A stretch of DNA of 64,000 nt, taken from Nocardioides sp. zg-1308 (GTDB lineage: Bacteria > Actinomycetota > Actinomycetes > Propionibacteriales > Nocardioidaceae). Within the stretch, counting starts at the first letter, position 1; each line of letters begins with the position of its first letter. Location of the stretch: assembly GCF_013155375.1 (NCBI RefSeq), contig NZ_JABJQY010000002.1:1240001-1304000 (forward strand), read 5' to 3'. Of this stretch, positions 40,992-50,142 are shown piece by piece. Both the position numbers and the translations under genes were made by a program. Below the pieces are notes generated by a model. It worked only from the letters and a program-made list of their open reading frames with translations. It ran no database searches and was not told the origin of the DNA.

Positions 40992-42566
40992 TCAGCGCGG
41001 GACGCGCACCAGCAGTCGCCCGTGCACGCACTCCATCCACAGCTCGCGGCCCTCGCCGATCGAGTCGCCGTCGAGCTGGCGCGGGGTGTCGGACGAGGCC
41101 TTGATCCGGACCCGCGTGCCGGTGCGGCGGTCGAGCGTCTCGTCGACGACCGGGCTCTTGCGCAGCACGCGCAGCGCGACGGTGATCCACGACAGGAACT
41201 GCCGCGGGTGGATGATCACCACGTCGAGGATGCCGTCGTCGATGGTGGCGTCCGGCAGCAGTGGCATCCCCGCCTGGAGGAAGCCGACGTTGCCGACGAC
41301 GACGGTGCGCGCGCGGTGGACCGTGGGCTCCTGGTCGTCGATCTGGATCTCCACCTTGACCGCGGGGAACATCAGCGACCGCATGCCGGAGATGACGTAG
41401 GCCACCCAGCCGATCCTCTTCTTGATGTCCTCGTTGACGCCCTCCATGATCGCGGCGTCGAAGCCCATGCCGGCCATCACCATGAAGTGGGTGTCGTCGA
41501 TGGCGTCCCCGCCGACCTTGACCAGGTCGATCGCCCGGTCCTGGCCGTTGAGCGCGACGTCGACGGCGGAGCGGAGGTAGAGCGGGATGCCGAGGTTGCG
41601 GGCCAGGAGGTTGCCCGTGCCCGCCGGGATGATGCCCACCGGGATGCCGGTGCCGGCCAGCTCGGCGCAGACCTCGCGGACGGTGCCGTCGCCGCCGCAG
41701 ACCATGACGAGGTCGGCACCGCTGACGGCGGCCTGCTCGGCCATCCCCCTGCCCGGGTCCTCGACGGTTGTGTACTGCCAGGCGGGCTCGGACCAGCCGG
41801 ACTCCTCGGCCATCGTGGCGACGAGCGAGCGGAACTGGCCGACGTCCTCGACCTTGATCGGGTTGAGGATCACTGCCAGCCGCCGCTGGGAGGCGTACAC
41901 CTCGGGCAGCGGGTCGGCCTTGGCCGCGGTCGAGCGCGGTCGCGGGTTGATGACCGCGATGGTGAGGAGCACGACGGCGGCGCCCAGCAGCGTGCCGGCC
42001 GCCACGTCGGTGGGGTAGTGGCGGCCGAGGAAGACGCGGTCGGCGCAGACCAGCAGCCACCACGCGAGGGCGACGGCGACCGCGGCGCGCCGCAGGTTGG
42101 CCTTGCGGACGAACAGCGTCGACAGGGTGATGAGGATGCCGGCGAACGCGGCGGCGGAGGACGCGTGCCCGGACGGGAAGCTGTGCGTCTCGAGGAGTCC
42201 GAGGGTGTCCTGCCACTCCGGGCGGTCGCGGGCCAGCACGAGCTTGAGCCCGGTGGTGGCGAGCGCGGTGACGAGCATGACGACCACGGCGAAGAGCGCC
42301 GCCCGGCGCTGCCCGCGCAGGAACAGCCACGCGGCCGCCACGGTGGTGAGGACCGTCATGCCGATCGTGTTGAACCCCAGCTCCACCACCCGCAGCACCT
42401 GCACGAACGGCCCGAAGTCGTCGGCCCAGTCCTCACCCGTCCGGCCCCACTGGTCGACCTGGTCGAGCGGGGACCGGTCCCCGGTCACCGCCCACGCCAG
42501 GGCGGCGAAGCCGAGCAGGCACAGCGCCGCCCACGTCAGGGGAACTCGGGGAGGGGCGTCCAGCAC
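40992..42566 (-). CDS. PAP2 phosphatase/diacylglycerol kinase-like fusion
   Basis: A 524-residue membrane protein. The N-terminal PAP2 domain has KLVLARDRP, PSGHASSAAAF and DRVFLGRHYPTDV, the three phosphatase motifs. The C-terminal part is a lipid/diacylglycerol kinase domain with CGGDGTVREV and IPAGTGNLLARNLGIP. Having kinase and phosphatase in one chain suggests control of a lipid phosphate pool. I choose GTG 42566, 7 nt after CATACT (42579-42574). The longer ATG at 42602 would overlap the start codon of divergent serS. Confidence 0.9.
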   Translation of the reverse strand: MLDAPPRVPLTWAALCLLGFAALAWAVTGDRSPLDQVDQWGRTGEDWADDFGPFVQVLRVVELGFNTIGMTVLTTVAAAWLFLRGQRRAALFAVVVMLVTALATTGLKLVLARDRPEWQDTLGLLETHSFPSGHASSAAAFAGILITLSTLFVRKANLRRAAVAVALAWWLLVCADRVFLGRHYPTDVAAGTLLGAAVVLLTIAVINPRPRSTAAKADPLPEVYASQRRLAVILNPIKVEDVGQFRSLVATMAEESGWSEPAWQYTTVEDPGRGMAEQAAVSGADLVMVCGGDGTVREVCAELAGTGIPVGIIPAGTGNLLARNLGIPLYLRSAVDVALNGQDRAIDLVKVGGDAIDDTHFMVMAGMGFDAAIMEGVNEDIKKRIGWVAYVISGMRSLMFPAVKVEIQIDDQEPTVHRARTVVVGNVGFLQAGMPLLPDATIDDGILDVVIIHPRQFLSWITVALRVLRKSPVVDETLDRRTGTRVRIKASSDTPRQLDGDSIGEGRELWMECVHGRLLVRVPR

Positions 42567-42600
42567 GTCGTGCAGTATGCCTTCCCGATAGCCTGACCCC

Positions 42601-43866
42601 ATGATCGATCCCCGCCTCCTCCGTGACGATCCCGACCGCGTCAGAGCCGGTCAGGTGAAGCGCGGACTGTCCACCGAACCGGTCGACCGGGCGCTCGAGG
42701 CCGACTCCGCCCGGCGGCAGGCGATCGCGGAGTTCGAGGCGAAGCGGGCCGAGCAGAAGTCCAGCGGCGCGCTCGTCGCGAAGGCACAGGGCGAGGAGAA
42801 GCAGGCGCTGCTCGCGCAGGTGAAGGAGCTCGCCGCCGGGGTCAAGCAGGCCGAGGCCGCCCGCAACGCGGCCGAGGCCGCGTGGGACGAGGCCATCAAG
42901 GCGATTCCCAACCCCGCGGCCGACGAGGCGCCCGCCGGCGGGGAGGACGACTTCGTCGTGCTCGAGCACGTCGGCACGCCGCGCGAGTTCGACTTCGAGC
43001 CACGCGACCACATCGAGCTCGGCCGGATGCTCGGCGCGATCGACCTCGAGCGCGGCGCGAAGGTCAGCGGCTCACGCTTCTACTTCCTCACCGGCATCGG
43101 CGCGCAGCTCGAGCTGGCGCTGGTCAACATGGCGATGGACCAGGCCCGCAACGCCGGCTTCACGCAGGTGATCGCCCCGTCGCTGGTCAAGCCGCGCGCC
43201 ATGGAGGGCACCGGGTTCCTCGGCCAGGCGGCCGACGACGTCTACCGCATCGAGGGCGAGGACCTCTACCTCGTCGGCACCAGCGAGGTCGCGATGGCGG
43301 CCTACCACTCCGACGAGATCCTCGACGGCGCCTCGCTCCCGCGACGCTACGCCGCGTTCAGCCCGTGCTTCCGCAAGGAGGCCGGCTCGCACGGCAAGGA
43401 CACCAAGGGCATCATCCGGGTGCACTGGTTCGACAAGGTCGAGATGTTCGTCTACACGACCGTCGAGGAGTCGTACGCCGAGCACGAGCGGCTGCTGGCC
43501 TGGGAGAAGGAGTTCCTCGACAAGCTCGAGCTCGCCTACCGGGTCATCGACGTGGCCGCCGGCGACCTGGGGCTGAGCGCGCAGCGCAAGTTCGACTGCG
43601 AGGCGTGGATCCCGACCCAGGGCAAGTACCGCGAGCTGACGTCGGCCTCCAACTGCACCGACTTCCAGTCGCGGCGCCTCGACATCCGCACCCGCGAGGG
43701 CGACCGGACGGTGCCGGTCGCCACCCTCAACGGCACGCTGACCGCCATCACCCGTGCGATCGTCGCGATCCTCGAGACGCACCAGAACGCGGACGGCTCG
43801 GTCACCGTCCCGCAGGCGCTGCGCCCCTACCTGGGTGGCCTCGAGGTGATCAAGCCCCTTGGCTGA
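42601..43866 (+). CDS. serS: seryl-tRNA synthetase
   Basis: A 421-residue class II synthetase. The N-terminal antiparallel coiled coil (about 25-110) recognises the long arm of tRNA-Ser. Motif 2 is [19 protein letters not shown] and motif 3 includes [17 protein letters not shown], both typical of SerS. It charges tRNA-Ser in the cytoplasm and is essential. ATG is 6 nt after TAGCCT (42589-42594), a leaderless start. The stop overlaps the TTG of the next gene by 8 nt. Confidence 0.97.
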   Translation: MIDPRLLRDDPDRVRAGQVKRGLSTEPVDRALEADSARRQAIAEFEAKRAEQKSSGALVAKAQGEEKQALLAQVKELAAGVKQAEAARNAAEAAWDEAIKAIPNPAADEAPAGGEDDFVVLEHVGTPREFDFEPRDHIELGRMLGAIDLERGAKVSGSRFYFLTGIGAQLELALVNMAMDQARNAGFTQVIAPSLVKPRAMEGTGFLGQAADDVYRIEGEDLYLVGTSEVAMAAYHSDEILDGASLPRRYAAFSPCFRKEAGSHGKDTKGIIRVHWFDKVEMFVYTTVEESYAEHERLLAWEKEFLDKLELAYRVIDVAAGDLGLSAQRKFDCEAWIPTQGKYRELTSASNCTDFQSRRLDIRTREGDRTVPVATLNGTLTAITRAIVAILETHQNADGSVTVPQALRPYLGGLEVIKPLG

Positions 43867-44698
43867 CTGGACGCCCCGGGTCGTCGCGCTCGACATCGAC
43901 GGCACGCTGCTCAAGTGGGTCGACGGGCAGACCGAGGACTACGAGACCATCACCGCGCCGGTCCACGACGCGGTGCACCGCGCGCTGGACGCCGGCGCCC
44001 ACATCGTGCTCAGCAGCGGCCGCTCGCCGCACGGCATGACCCGGATCGCTGACCTGCTGCACATCCCGCGCGAGGACGCCGACCAGCTGTGGGTCGTCGC
44101 CTCCAACGGCGCCGTGGTCTTCCGCTACCCGCCCATGGAGGTCGTCCACGAGGAGACCTTCGACGCCGCGCCGGCCGTGGCCGCGGTGTTGGAGCACCAC
44201 CCCGACGCGCTGGTCGCGGTCGAGGAGCGCGGCGTGGGCGGCTACCGCGTCAACCGCGTCTTCCCCGAGGGCGAGCTCTCCGGCGAGCAGCTCATCACCG
44301 AGGTCGGCGACATCGTCGGCGAGCCGGTCAGCCGCGTGATCATCCGTGACCCCGCGGCCACCGCCGACGACTTCATCGAGCTCGCGGCCCGGCTCGGCCT
44401 GCACGGCACCGACTACGTCGTCGGGTGGACCGCCTGGATGGACCTGTCCCCGGTCGGCGTCTCGAAGGCGTCGGGCCTGCAGCACGTCTGCGACGCGCTC
44501 GGCCTCGGCGCGGCCGACGTCCTGGCGATCGGCGACGGGCGCAACGACATCGAGATGCTGCGGTGGGCCGGTCGCGGGGTGGCGATGGGCCAGTCCGTCG
44601 AGGAGGTGAAGGCCGCCGCCGACGACGTGACGGCCTCCGTCCACGACGAGGGCGCCGCCGTCGAGATGTCGCGGTGGTTCCCTCCCCGTGAGGTCTGA
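43859..44698 (+). CDS. Cof-type HAD phosphatase 1
   Basis: A 279-residue HAD hydrolase. The nucleophile motif is [10 protein letters not shown] (about 9-18). SSGRSPHGM, then K in SKASGLQHV, and [12 protein letters not shown] near 222-233 complete motifs I-IV, with the large type IIB cap between. It should dephosphorylate a sugar phosphate or flavin-type substrate. TTG at 43859 lies inside the end of serS, so it is translationally coupled. A second, distinct Cof-type HAD gene lies two genes downstream. Confidence 0.88.
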   Translation: MADWTPRVVALDIDGTLLKWVDGQTEDYETITAPVHDAVHRALDAGAHIVLSSGRSPHGMTRIADLLHIPREDADQLWVVASNGAVVFRYPPMEVVHEETFDAAPAVAAVLEHHPDALVAVEERGVGGYRVNRVFPEGELSGEQLITEVGDIVGEPVSRVIIRDPAATADDFIELAARLGLHGTDYVVGWTAWMDLSPVGVSKASGLQHVCDALGLGAADVLAIGDGRNDIEMLRWAGRGVAMGQSVEEVKAAADDVTASVHDEGAAVEMSRWFPPREV

Positions 44699-44701
44699 TC
44701 C

Positions 44702-45031
44702 GTGGCCGACCGGTTCACCTTCACCGCACCGCTGTGGCGGTGGACCGCGCGCGAGGACACCGGCGACACGGGGGCGTGGTGCTTCGTGACGCTGCCCCTC
44801 GACGTCGCCGACGAGGTCCGCCAGCGCGCGGGTGAGCCGCGGGGCTTCGGGTCCGTGCGCGTGCGCGTCGAGGTGGGCGACACCACCTGGGACACGAGCG
44901 TGTTCCCCGACGCAGCGAGCGGCAGCTTCGCGCTCCCGGTGAAGAAGGCCGTGCGCGCGGCTGCCGGCGTCGAGGAGGGCGACCTCCTCACGGTGACGCT
45001 GTCGGTGCGGGCGGACACCACCGGTGGCTGA
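44702..45031 (+). CDS. DUF1905 domain protein
   Basis: A 109-residue protein (FTAPLWRWTARED, WCFVTLPLDVADEV, RRVRVE-like VRVRVEVGDTTWDTSVFP, KKAVRAAAGVEEGD). This is the small DUF1905 beta-barrel, sometimes fused to YdeI-like domains. No catalytic role is established. It is sandwiched 3 nt after one HAD phosphatase gene and overlaps the next by 8 nt, so all belong to the serS transcript. Confidence 0.85.
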   Translation: MADRFTFTAPLWRWTAREDTGDTGAWCFVTLPLDVADEVRQRAGEPRGFGSVRVRVEVGDTTWDTSVFPDAASGSFALPVKKAVRAAAGVEEGDLLTVTLSVRADTTGG

Positions 45032-45827
45032 GTCCCGACCGCGCCTGGTCGCCACCGACCTCGACGGCACCCTGCTGCACCCCGACGGGACCGTCACCGC
45101 GCGGACCCGGGCGGTGCTCGACGAGCTCGACGACCTCGGCGTGCCCGTCGTCTTCACGACCGGCCGGCCGGTGCGGTGGATGGAGGACCTCTGGGACGCG
45201 GTCGGCGGCCACGGGCTCGCGATCTGCAGCAACGGCGGCATCGTCTACGACGTCGCCGCCCGCAAGGTCCGCGACTTCAGCGCCGTGCCGCGCAGGGTCG
45301 GGCTCGAGGTCGCCGAGCTGGTGCGCGCCGCCGTACCCGGGACGACGTTCGCCGTCGAGCACACCTCCGGCTGGGCGAGCGAGGCGGCGTTCCCGCGCCA
45401 CCCGGACGACCAGGGATCGCACCAGGGGGAGTGGGAGTCGATCTACACCGACGACGTGGTGAAGGTCCTGGCCGTGCACCGCGAGCTCGACCCCGAGGAC
45501 TTCTGGCACCGCGTCGCCGAGGCCGTCGGCGACCTGGTGACGACGACCTGGTCCTCGACCTTCGCGCTGGTGGAGATCAGCGCGGCGGGCGTCACCAAGG
45601 CCACCACGCTCGCGACGATCGCCGCCGAGATGGGCATCGACGCCGCCGAGGTCGTCGCCTTCGGCGACATGCCCAACGACCTGCCGATGCTCGAGTGGGC
45701 CGGCACGTCCTACGCGATGGCCAACGGCCACCAGTCGGTGCGCGACCTCGCGGAGCACCTCGCCCCGGCCAACGACGAGGACGGGGTGGCCACGGTGCTC
45801 GCCGACCTCTTCTCGCTGGAGGGCTGA
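45024..45827 (+). CDS. Cof-type HAD phosphatase 2
   Basis: A 267-residue HAD hydrolase with LVATDLDGTLL (about 8-18), FTTGRPVRWM, the Lys in GVTKATTL and AFGDMPNDLPMLE near 211-223. It is of the same class as the gene at 43859 but clearly different in sequence. GTG overlaps the DUF1905 stop region by 8 nt. Substrate unknown. Confidence 0.88.
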   Translation: MAESRPRLVATDLDGTLLHPDGTVTARTRAVLDELDDLGVPVVFTTGRPVRWMEDLWDAVGGHGLAICSNGGIVYDVAARKVRDFSAVPRRVGLEVAELVRAAVPGTTFAVEHTSGWASEAAFPRHPDDQGSHQGEWESIYTDDVVKVLAVHRELDPEDFWHRVAEAVGDLVTTTWSSTFALVEISAAGVTKATTLATIAAEMGIDAAEVVAFGDMPNDLPMLEWAGTSYAMANGHQSVRDLAEHLAPANDEDGVATVLADLFSLEG

Positions 45828-45917
45828 GTGCCGGTCCGGGTGCGCCCACGGCAGCCGCCGCCACGGGCACGCGCGCTCGACTCGGGTCGCCGGCCGCGCA
45901 TGGCTAGGCTGGCGCGC

Positions 45918-46523
45918 ATGCTCGGTGCCGTACGTCCTGCTGCCACCATGCTGCTCGCGTGCCTCGGCCTGCTGGCAGGCCTCGTCGTGGGTGTCGCCGG
46001 CCCGGCCCTCGCGGCCGCCGCGCCAGCGCCGGCCGCCTGCACCTGCAAGCAGGGCCAGCTCGAGCAGCAGGTGCAGCGCGCCGACGTCGTCTTCATCGGC
46101 ACGGTCGACAACGTCGAGCTCGCCGGCGACGACCACACCTACGACATCACCGCCTCCCGGGCCTACCGAGGCACCCCGGAGCGCTCGACCCAGGTCGTGT
46201 CCGTCGGCGGCCGCAACGCGTGCGGCCTCGGCGAGCTCGGCGTCGGCACGACCTACGTCTTCCTCGCGACCGGCGACGCCGCGCCCTACGACGCCGACAG
46301 CTGCGGCGGCACCAGCGTCGCCAACCCCGCCAAGGTCGACAAGATCGAGGCGCTGCTCGGCGAGGGCACCTCGGTCGAGCCGCCCCCGCCGCCGACGGCG
46401 GAGCTGACCCGGGTCGAGGACTCGCCGCCCGCGGGGTTCGCGCGCACCGCCGCTCCCGGTGCCGCGGCCGCGCTGATCGGCCTGCTCGGCCTCGTCGTCG
46501 TACGCCGCCTCGCGCGCCGCTGA
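45918..46523 (+). CDS. exported protein with TIMP/NTR-like domain and C-terminal membrane anchor
   Basis: A 201-residue protein with a signal peptide (cleavage near ALAAAA). The mature part starts with CTCKQGQLEQQVQRADVVFIG, read as CTCKQG and QLEQQVQRADVVFIG, resembling the netrin-like fold of metalloproteinase inhibitors, with further Cys in RNACGLG and DSCGGTS. A Pro-rich linker leads to a transmembrane helix and RRLARR tail, so it is anchored outside the cell. ATG 45918 is 7 nt after TAGGCT (45905-45910), which argues against the earlier ATG at 45900. Confidence 0.75.
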   Translation: MLGAVRPAATMLLACLGLLAGLVVGVAGPALAAAAPAPAACTCKQGQLEQQVQRADVVFIGTVDNVELAGDDHTYDITASRAYRGTPERSTQVVSVGGRNACGLGELGVGTTYVFLATGDAAPYDADSCGGTSVANPAKVDKIEALLGEGTSVEPPPPPTAELTRVEDSPPAGFARTAAPGAAAALIGLLGLVVVRRLARR

Positions 46524-46567
46524 GACCGGCGCCGGCGCGGAGCCCGGCGCTGAGCCCGGCGCCGGCG

Positions 46568-46626
46568 TAGTCCCCATCAATCGGGCGGTCGGAGCGGGTC
46601 CGCGGCAGCCCGTTTGATGGGGACTA
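46568..46626. repeat. long intergenic hairpin (family C)
   Basis: TAGTCCCCATCAA (46568-46580) pairs with TTGATGGGGACTA (46614-46626), extended inward by CGGGC/GCCCG after one mismatch, around a 21-nt loop. It lies between the converging TIMP-like and proteasome-activator genes and could terminate both. Confidence 0.7.
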
Positions 46627-46628
46627 TC

Positions 46629-46655
46629 GGGCGGAGCGGGCGGAGCGGGCGGAGC
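46629..46655. repeat. 9-bp tandem repeat
   Basis: GGGCGGAGC occurs three times in a row directly after the family C hairpin. Confidence 0.7.
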
Positions 46656-46690
46656 GGACCCCGGAGTCCGATCAGCGGTGGCTCAGCCGG

Positions 46691-47320
46691 TCAGAGGTAC
46701 ATGCCGCCCGAGGGGTTGCCGGACTCCTCGCCCGGCCCGCCCGTCGGCATGGTCGGCATGCCCGTGGGCTGCGGCTGCGGCTGGCCGCCCTGGCCCATCG
46801 GAAGTGCGCGGCGCATCTGCTCCAGCTGGGCGCGCGAGGCCATCTGCTGGGCGTAGATCGCGGTCTGGATGCCGTGGAAGAGCCCCTCGAGCCAGCCGAC
46901 CAGCTGGGCCTGCGCGATGCGGAGCTCGCCCTCGGACGGGGTGCCCTCCTCGGTGAACGGCAGGGAGAGCCGCTCGAGCTCCTCGACCAGCTCGGGTGCG
47001 AGCCCGGACTCGAGCTCCTTGATCGACGCGGCGTGGATCTCCTTGAGCCGCTGGCGGCTCGCCTCGTCGAGCGGTGCGGCCTTCACCTCGTCGAGGAGCT
47101 GGCGGATCATGCTGCCGATCCGCATCACCTTGGCCGGCTGCTCGACCAGCTCGGTGATGTGGCGCTCGCCGTCACCGTCGCCGTCCGCGCCGGAGCGGGC
47201 CATCTCCGGCAGGGCGCTCGCGGGGATGGTGCCGATGGGCTGGCCGTCGGGACCGACGACCACGACCTGGTCCTCGCCTCCCGCGCTCGACTCGGGACGG
47301 GGCTCCTGGTGCTCGGTCAT
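46691..47320 (-). CDS. bpa: bacterial proteasome activator (Bpa/PafE family)
   Basis: A 209-residue protein of the DUF2587 family, whose mycobacterial member forms a dodecameric ring that opens the 20S proteasome without ATP. The four-helix core (MIRQLLDEVKAAPLDEASRQ through GWLEGLFHGIQTAI) is clear. The tail is Gly/Pro-rich and ends GGMYL. The mycobacterial activator ends GQYL, where the penultimate Tyr and C-terminal Leu dock into the proteasome alpha ring; here Gln is Met. ATG is 7 nt after TAGTCT (47333-47328), a leaderless start. Confidence 0.93.
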   Translation of the reverse strand: MTEHQEPRPESSAGGEDQVVVVGPDGQPIGTIPASALPEMARSGADGDGDGERHITELVEQPAKVMRIGSMIRQLLDEVKAAPLDEASRQRLKEIHAASIKELESGLAPELVEELERLSLPFTEEGTPSEGELRIAQAQLVGWLEGLFHGIQTAIYAQQMASRAQLEQMRRALPMGQGGQPQPQPTGMPTMPTGGPGEESGNPSGGMYL

Positions 47321-47361
47321 GGGCCCCAGACTATGACGCCGGGCATGACGGCCCGGACCCC

Positions 47362-48330
47362 TCAGAGGGTGAGCACGAGCTTGCCGGCGTGGCCGCCCGC
47401 CTCCATGAGCTCGTGCGCTCGGCCGACCTCCTCCAGCGGCAGCGTCGCCTCGACGATCGGCCGGACCGCGCCGGAGGCGACCAGCGGCCACACGTTCTCC
47501 ACCACGCCGCAGCAGATGGCCGCCTTCTCCGCGAGCGGCCGGGCCCGCAGCGACGTGGCGGTCACCGACGCGCGCTTGCGCAGCAGCGCGTTGATGTCGA
47601 GCTCGCCCTTGCTGCCGCCCTGCATGCCGATGATGACGAGGCGCCCGCCCGTGGCGAGGGCGGAGACGTTGCGGCCGAGGTACGTCGCGCCCATGTTGTC
47701 GAGGATGACGTCGGCGCCGCCGGCGTCGGCCAGCACCTCGACGAAGTCGTCCTCGCGGTAGTCGATCGCGTGGGCCGCGCCCAGCGAGCGGCACAGCTCG
47801 AGCTTCTCCGGCGAGCCCGCGGTGGTGAAGACCTCCGCACCGCGGGCGGCGGCGAGCTGGATGGCCATGGTGCCGATGCCGCCGGCCCCGCCGTGGACGA
47901 GGAAGCGCTCGCCCTTCTGCAGGTGGGCGGTCATGAAGACGTTGGACCACACCGTGGCGGCCACCTCGGGGAGGCAGGCCGCCTCGACGAGGGGTACGCC
48001 GGCCGGCACCGGCATGACCTGTCCGACCGGCACCGCCACGCGGGCGGCGTACCCGCCACCGGCGAGGAGCGCGCAGACCTCGTCGCCGACCGACCAGCCC
48101 TCGACGCCCTCGCCGAGCGCGGCGACGCGGCCGCTGCACTCGAGGCCGATCGTGTCGGGCGCGCCGGGCGGGGGCGGGTAGAAGCCCTGCCGCTGCAGGG
48201 TGTCGGCGCGGTTGACAGCCGTCGCGACGACCTCGACGAGCACCTCGCCGGCGCCCGGGCGCGGCTCCTCGACGTCGCCGACGGACAGGACCTCGGGGCC
48301 ACCGGCGCCGGTGGTCACCACAGCACGCAC
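47362..48330 (-). CDS. NAD(P)H:quinone oxidoreductase (zeta-crystallin/PIG3-like MDR)
   Basis: A 322-residue medium-chain dehydrogenase without the structural or catalytic zinc ligands. NRADTLQRQGFYPPPPG near 40-56 is typical of the PIG3/TP53I3 group. The cofactor site is HGGAGGIGTMAIQLA near 145-159. It probably reduces quinones with NADPH. GTG 48330 is 4 nt after the DUF6457 stop, so the genes are in one unit with mobA upstream. Confidence 0.92.
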   Translation of the reverse strand: MRAVVTTGAGGPEVLSVGDVEEPRPGAGEVLVEVVATAVNRADTLQRQGFYPPPPGAPDTIGLECSGRVAALGEGVEGWSVGDEVCALLAGGGYAARVAVPVGQVMPVPAGVPLVEAACLPEVAATVWSNVFMTAHLQKGERFLVHGGAGGIGTMAIQLAAARGAEVFTTAGSPEKLELCRSLGAAHAIDYREDDFVEVLADAGGADVILDNMGATYLGRNVSALATGGRLVIIGMQGGSKGELDINALLRKRASVTATSLRARPLAEKAAICCGVVENVWPLVASGAVRPIVEATLPLEEVGRAHELMEAGGHAGKLVLTL

Positions 48331-48334
48331 GCGA

Positions 48335-48658
48335 TCAGTCCTCGTAGAGGTCGTCGGAGTGGTCGACGGTCGAGTCGTCCGGCACGTCGTCGTCGATGTC
48401 GTCGGGGTCGGCGGCGTCCGCGGGGCGGTCCCAGCTCTCCGCGAGCTGCTGCGCGCGGGCGGCCAGCCGCTCGACGGTCTCCGGGTCGGCGCTGCCGGAC
48501 CCGGCGGCGAGGCCGAGGAGGTAGGTGGTGACCGGTGCCGCGGTCTTCTGCACGTTCTGGGCGGCCGTTCGCGCGAGGTCGAGGATCAGCCCCTCGTCGA
48601 CCTCGGCCTCGACGTCGAGGACGTCGCTCAGCTCGTCGATCCAGTCGTGGAGGTTCAC
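48335..48658 (-). CDS. DUF6457 domain protein
   Basis: A 107-residue, very acidic protein. The first 75 residues (LHDWIDELSDVLDVEAEVDE, then LILDLARTAAQNVQKTAAPV) form the small helical domain often encoded beside or fused to MobA. The tail is a run of Asp/Glu. GTG 48658 lies 6 nt after GACATT. It separates mobA and the quinone reductase and may assist molybdenum-cofactor maturation; that is inference from the usual pairing. Confidence 0.8.
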   Translation of the reverse strand: MNLHDWIDELSDVLDVEAEVDEGLILDLARTAAQNVQKTAAPVTTYLLGLAAGSGSADPETVERLAARAQQLAESWDRPADAADPDDIDDDVPDDSTVDHSDDLYED

Positions 48659-48719
48659 GGGCCCAATGTCTCGCAACGGACCCGGGCTGGGCAAGAGACC
48701 CTGACCCGGCTCCGCGGCC

Positions 48720-49295
48720 TCACCCGCCGAGCTCGCGCAGGTCGGACCAGGAGTCCACGTCGAGCGCCTCGTCGTCCGTCGCCGGCACCTCCGCGAGGTC
48801 GAGGGGCGCGAGCAGCCGGTGCAGCGCCATGCCGTGCTGCCCCTCCGCGTCGGGACGTACGCCGCCCAGCCGGGCCGCGTCCAGCACGCCCGCCAGCTGC
48901 CGACGACCGTCGGCGCCCACCAGGAAGGCGCCGTCCCGGCCGGCCGCCGCCTCACGCAGGCGCCGCATCGTCGCCGCGGTCACCCGCGGCATGTCGACCG
49001 CCAGGACCCCGACCAGCGTGGGCCGGTGGCGAAGGGCGTCGACGCCGGTGAGCAGCCCGGCGACCGGTCCGCCGCGCGGCGGGTCCTCGAGGACGGTGGT
49101 CACCGGGCGCTCGGTGGGGACGGCGGTGGGCGCTACGACCACGACCTCGACGGCGTCGACGAGGGCGTCGAGCGCGTGGGCGAGCAGCGTTCGGCCGTCG
49201 AGCTCGATGCTCGCCTTGTCGACCCCGCCCATGCGTGCGGCGGTGCCGCCCGCGATGACCACGCCGCAGAAGCCGGCGGCCGGGTCAAGGTCCAT
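48720..49295 (-). CDS. mobA: molybdenum cofactor guanylyltransferase-like nucleotidyltransferase
   Basis: A 191-residue NTP transferase. GVVIAGGTAARMGGVDKASI near 11-30 is the signature loop with the GTP-binding RMGGxDK. LAVDMP provides the metal-binding Asp. It should attach GMP to molybdopterin. DUF6457 lies 61 nt downstream. GAGGA about 7 nt before the ATG can serve as ribosome-binding site. Confidence 0.88.
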   Translation of the reverse strand: MDLDPAAGFCGVVIAGGTAARMGGVDKASIELDGRTLLAHALDALVDAVEVVVVAPTAVPTERPVTTVLEDPPRGGPVAGLLTGVDALRHRPTLVGVLAVDMPRVTAATMRRLREAAAGRDGAFLVGADGRRQLAGVLDAARLGGVRPDAEGQHGMALHRLLAPLDLAEVPATDDEALDVDSWSDLRELGG

Positions 49296-49363
49296 GCGGC
49301 CATCCTCGCAGCGGCGGGGTCGTCGGCGGGTCGGAGAGCCCCCACCTCTGGCACTCTGGAGCC

Positions 49364-50131
49364 ATGAGCACCCGGCTGCGCGTCCGCGTCCAGCAGTGGG
49401 CCAGCGGCCTCGACCCGGAGGCCAACCGGGTCCGCCTCGCGCAGGGCACCACGTCGGGCGCGGACCTGGTCGTCTTCCCCGAGGCGTTCGCCCGCGACTT
49501 CGGCGAGGCCGGCTCCGACGTGAGCGCGTACGCCGAGCCGCTCGACGGCGCGTTCGCCCACGAGCTGTCCCACGTCGCCGACGCGGCGGCGTGCACCGTG
49601 GTGGCGGGGATGTTCGAGTCCTCGGCAGACCCCGACCGGCCCTACAACACGCTCGTGGTCGGCGGCGCGAGCCGGGCGGCGTACCGCAAGATCCACCTCT
49701 ACGACTCCTTCGGCTACCGCGAGTCCGACCGGCTGACCGGCGGCCCGCTCGAGCCGGTCGTCGTGGACGTCGCGGGGTGGGCGGTCGGGCTGATGACCTG
49801 CTACGACCTGCGGTTCCCCGAGCTGGCCCGCCGGCTCGTCGACGCCGGCGCCGAGGTGATCGTCGTCCCCGCCGCGTGGCTGCCGGGGGAGCGCAAGGTC
49901 GAGCACTGGCGCACGCTCCTCGCGGCGCGCGCGATCGAGAACACCTGCTTCGTCGTCGGCGCCGCCCAGCCCGGACCGCGCTACTGCGGCCACTCCGCGG
50001 TCGTCGGGCCGCTCGGCGACACGCTCGCGGCGGCCGGCGCGGAGGAGGAGACGCTCGAGGCGGTCCTCGACCGGGCGGACCTCGACGCAGCCCGGCGCAC
50101 CAATCCGTCCCTGGCCAATCGACGGCTGTAG
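49364..50131 (+). CDS. nitrilase-superfamily carbon-nitrogen hydrolase
   Basis: A 255-residue amidase. The Glu-Lys-Cys triad is visible in VFPEAF (Glu40), YRKIHLYD (Lys near 109) and MTCYDLRFPEL (Cys near 146). These blocks and RTLLAARAIENTCF resemble the Nit1/Nit2-like group, which hydrolyses omega-amides such as deaminated glutathione. It is divergent from mobA. Confidence 0.92.
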   Translation: MSTRLRVRVQQWASGLDPEANRVRLAQGTTSGADLVVFPEAFARDFGEAGSDVSAYAEPLDGAFAHELSHVADAAACTVVAGMFESSADPDRPYNTLVVGGASRAAYRKIHLYDSFGYRESDRLTGGPLEPVVVDVAGWAVGLMTCYDLRFPELARRLVDAGAEVIVVPAAWLPGERKVEHWRTLLAARAIENTCFVVGAAQPGPRYCGHSAVVGPLGDTLAAAGAEEETLEAVLDRADLDAARRTNPSLANRRL

Positions 50132-50142
50132 CCTCCTCCGAC

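Noticed and set aside
42567..42602. ATG at 42602 as start of the PAP2/kinase gene
   Set aside because: It would overlap the start codon of divergent serS and cover both -10 boxes; GTG 42566 fits the local start rule.
45900..45917. ATG at 45900 as start of the TIMP-like protein
   Set aside because: A TAGGCT box lies 7 nt before ATG 45918, so the mRNA probably begins there, and the shorter form still has a normal signal peptide.
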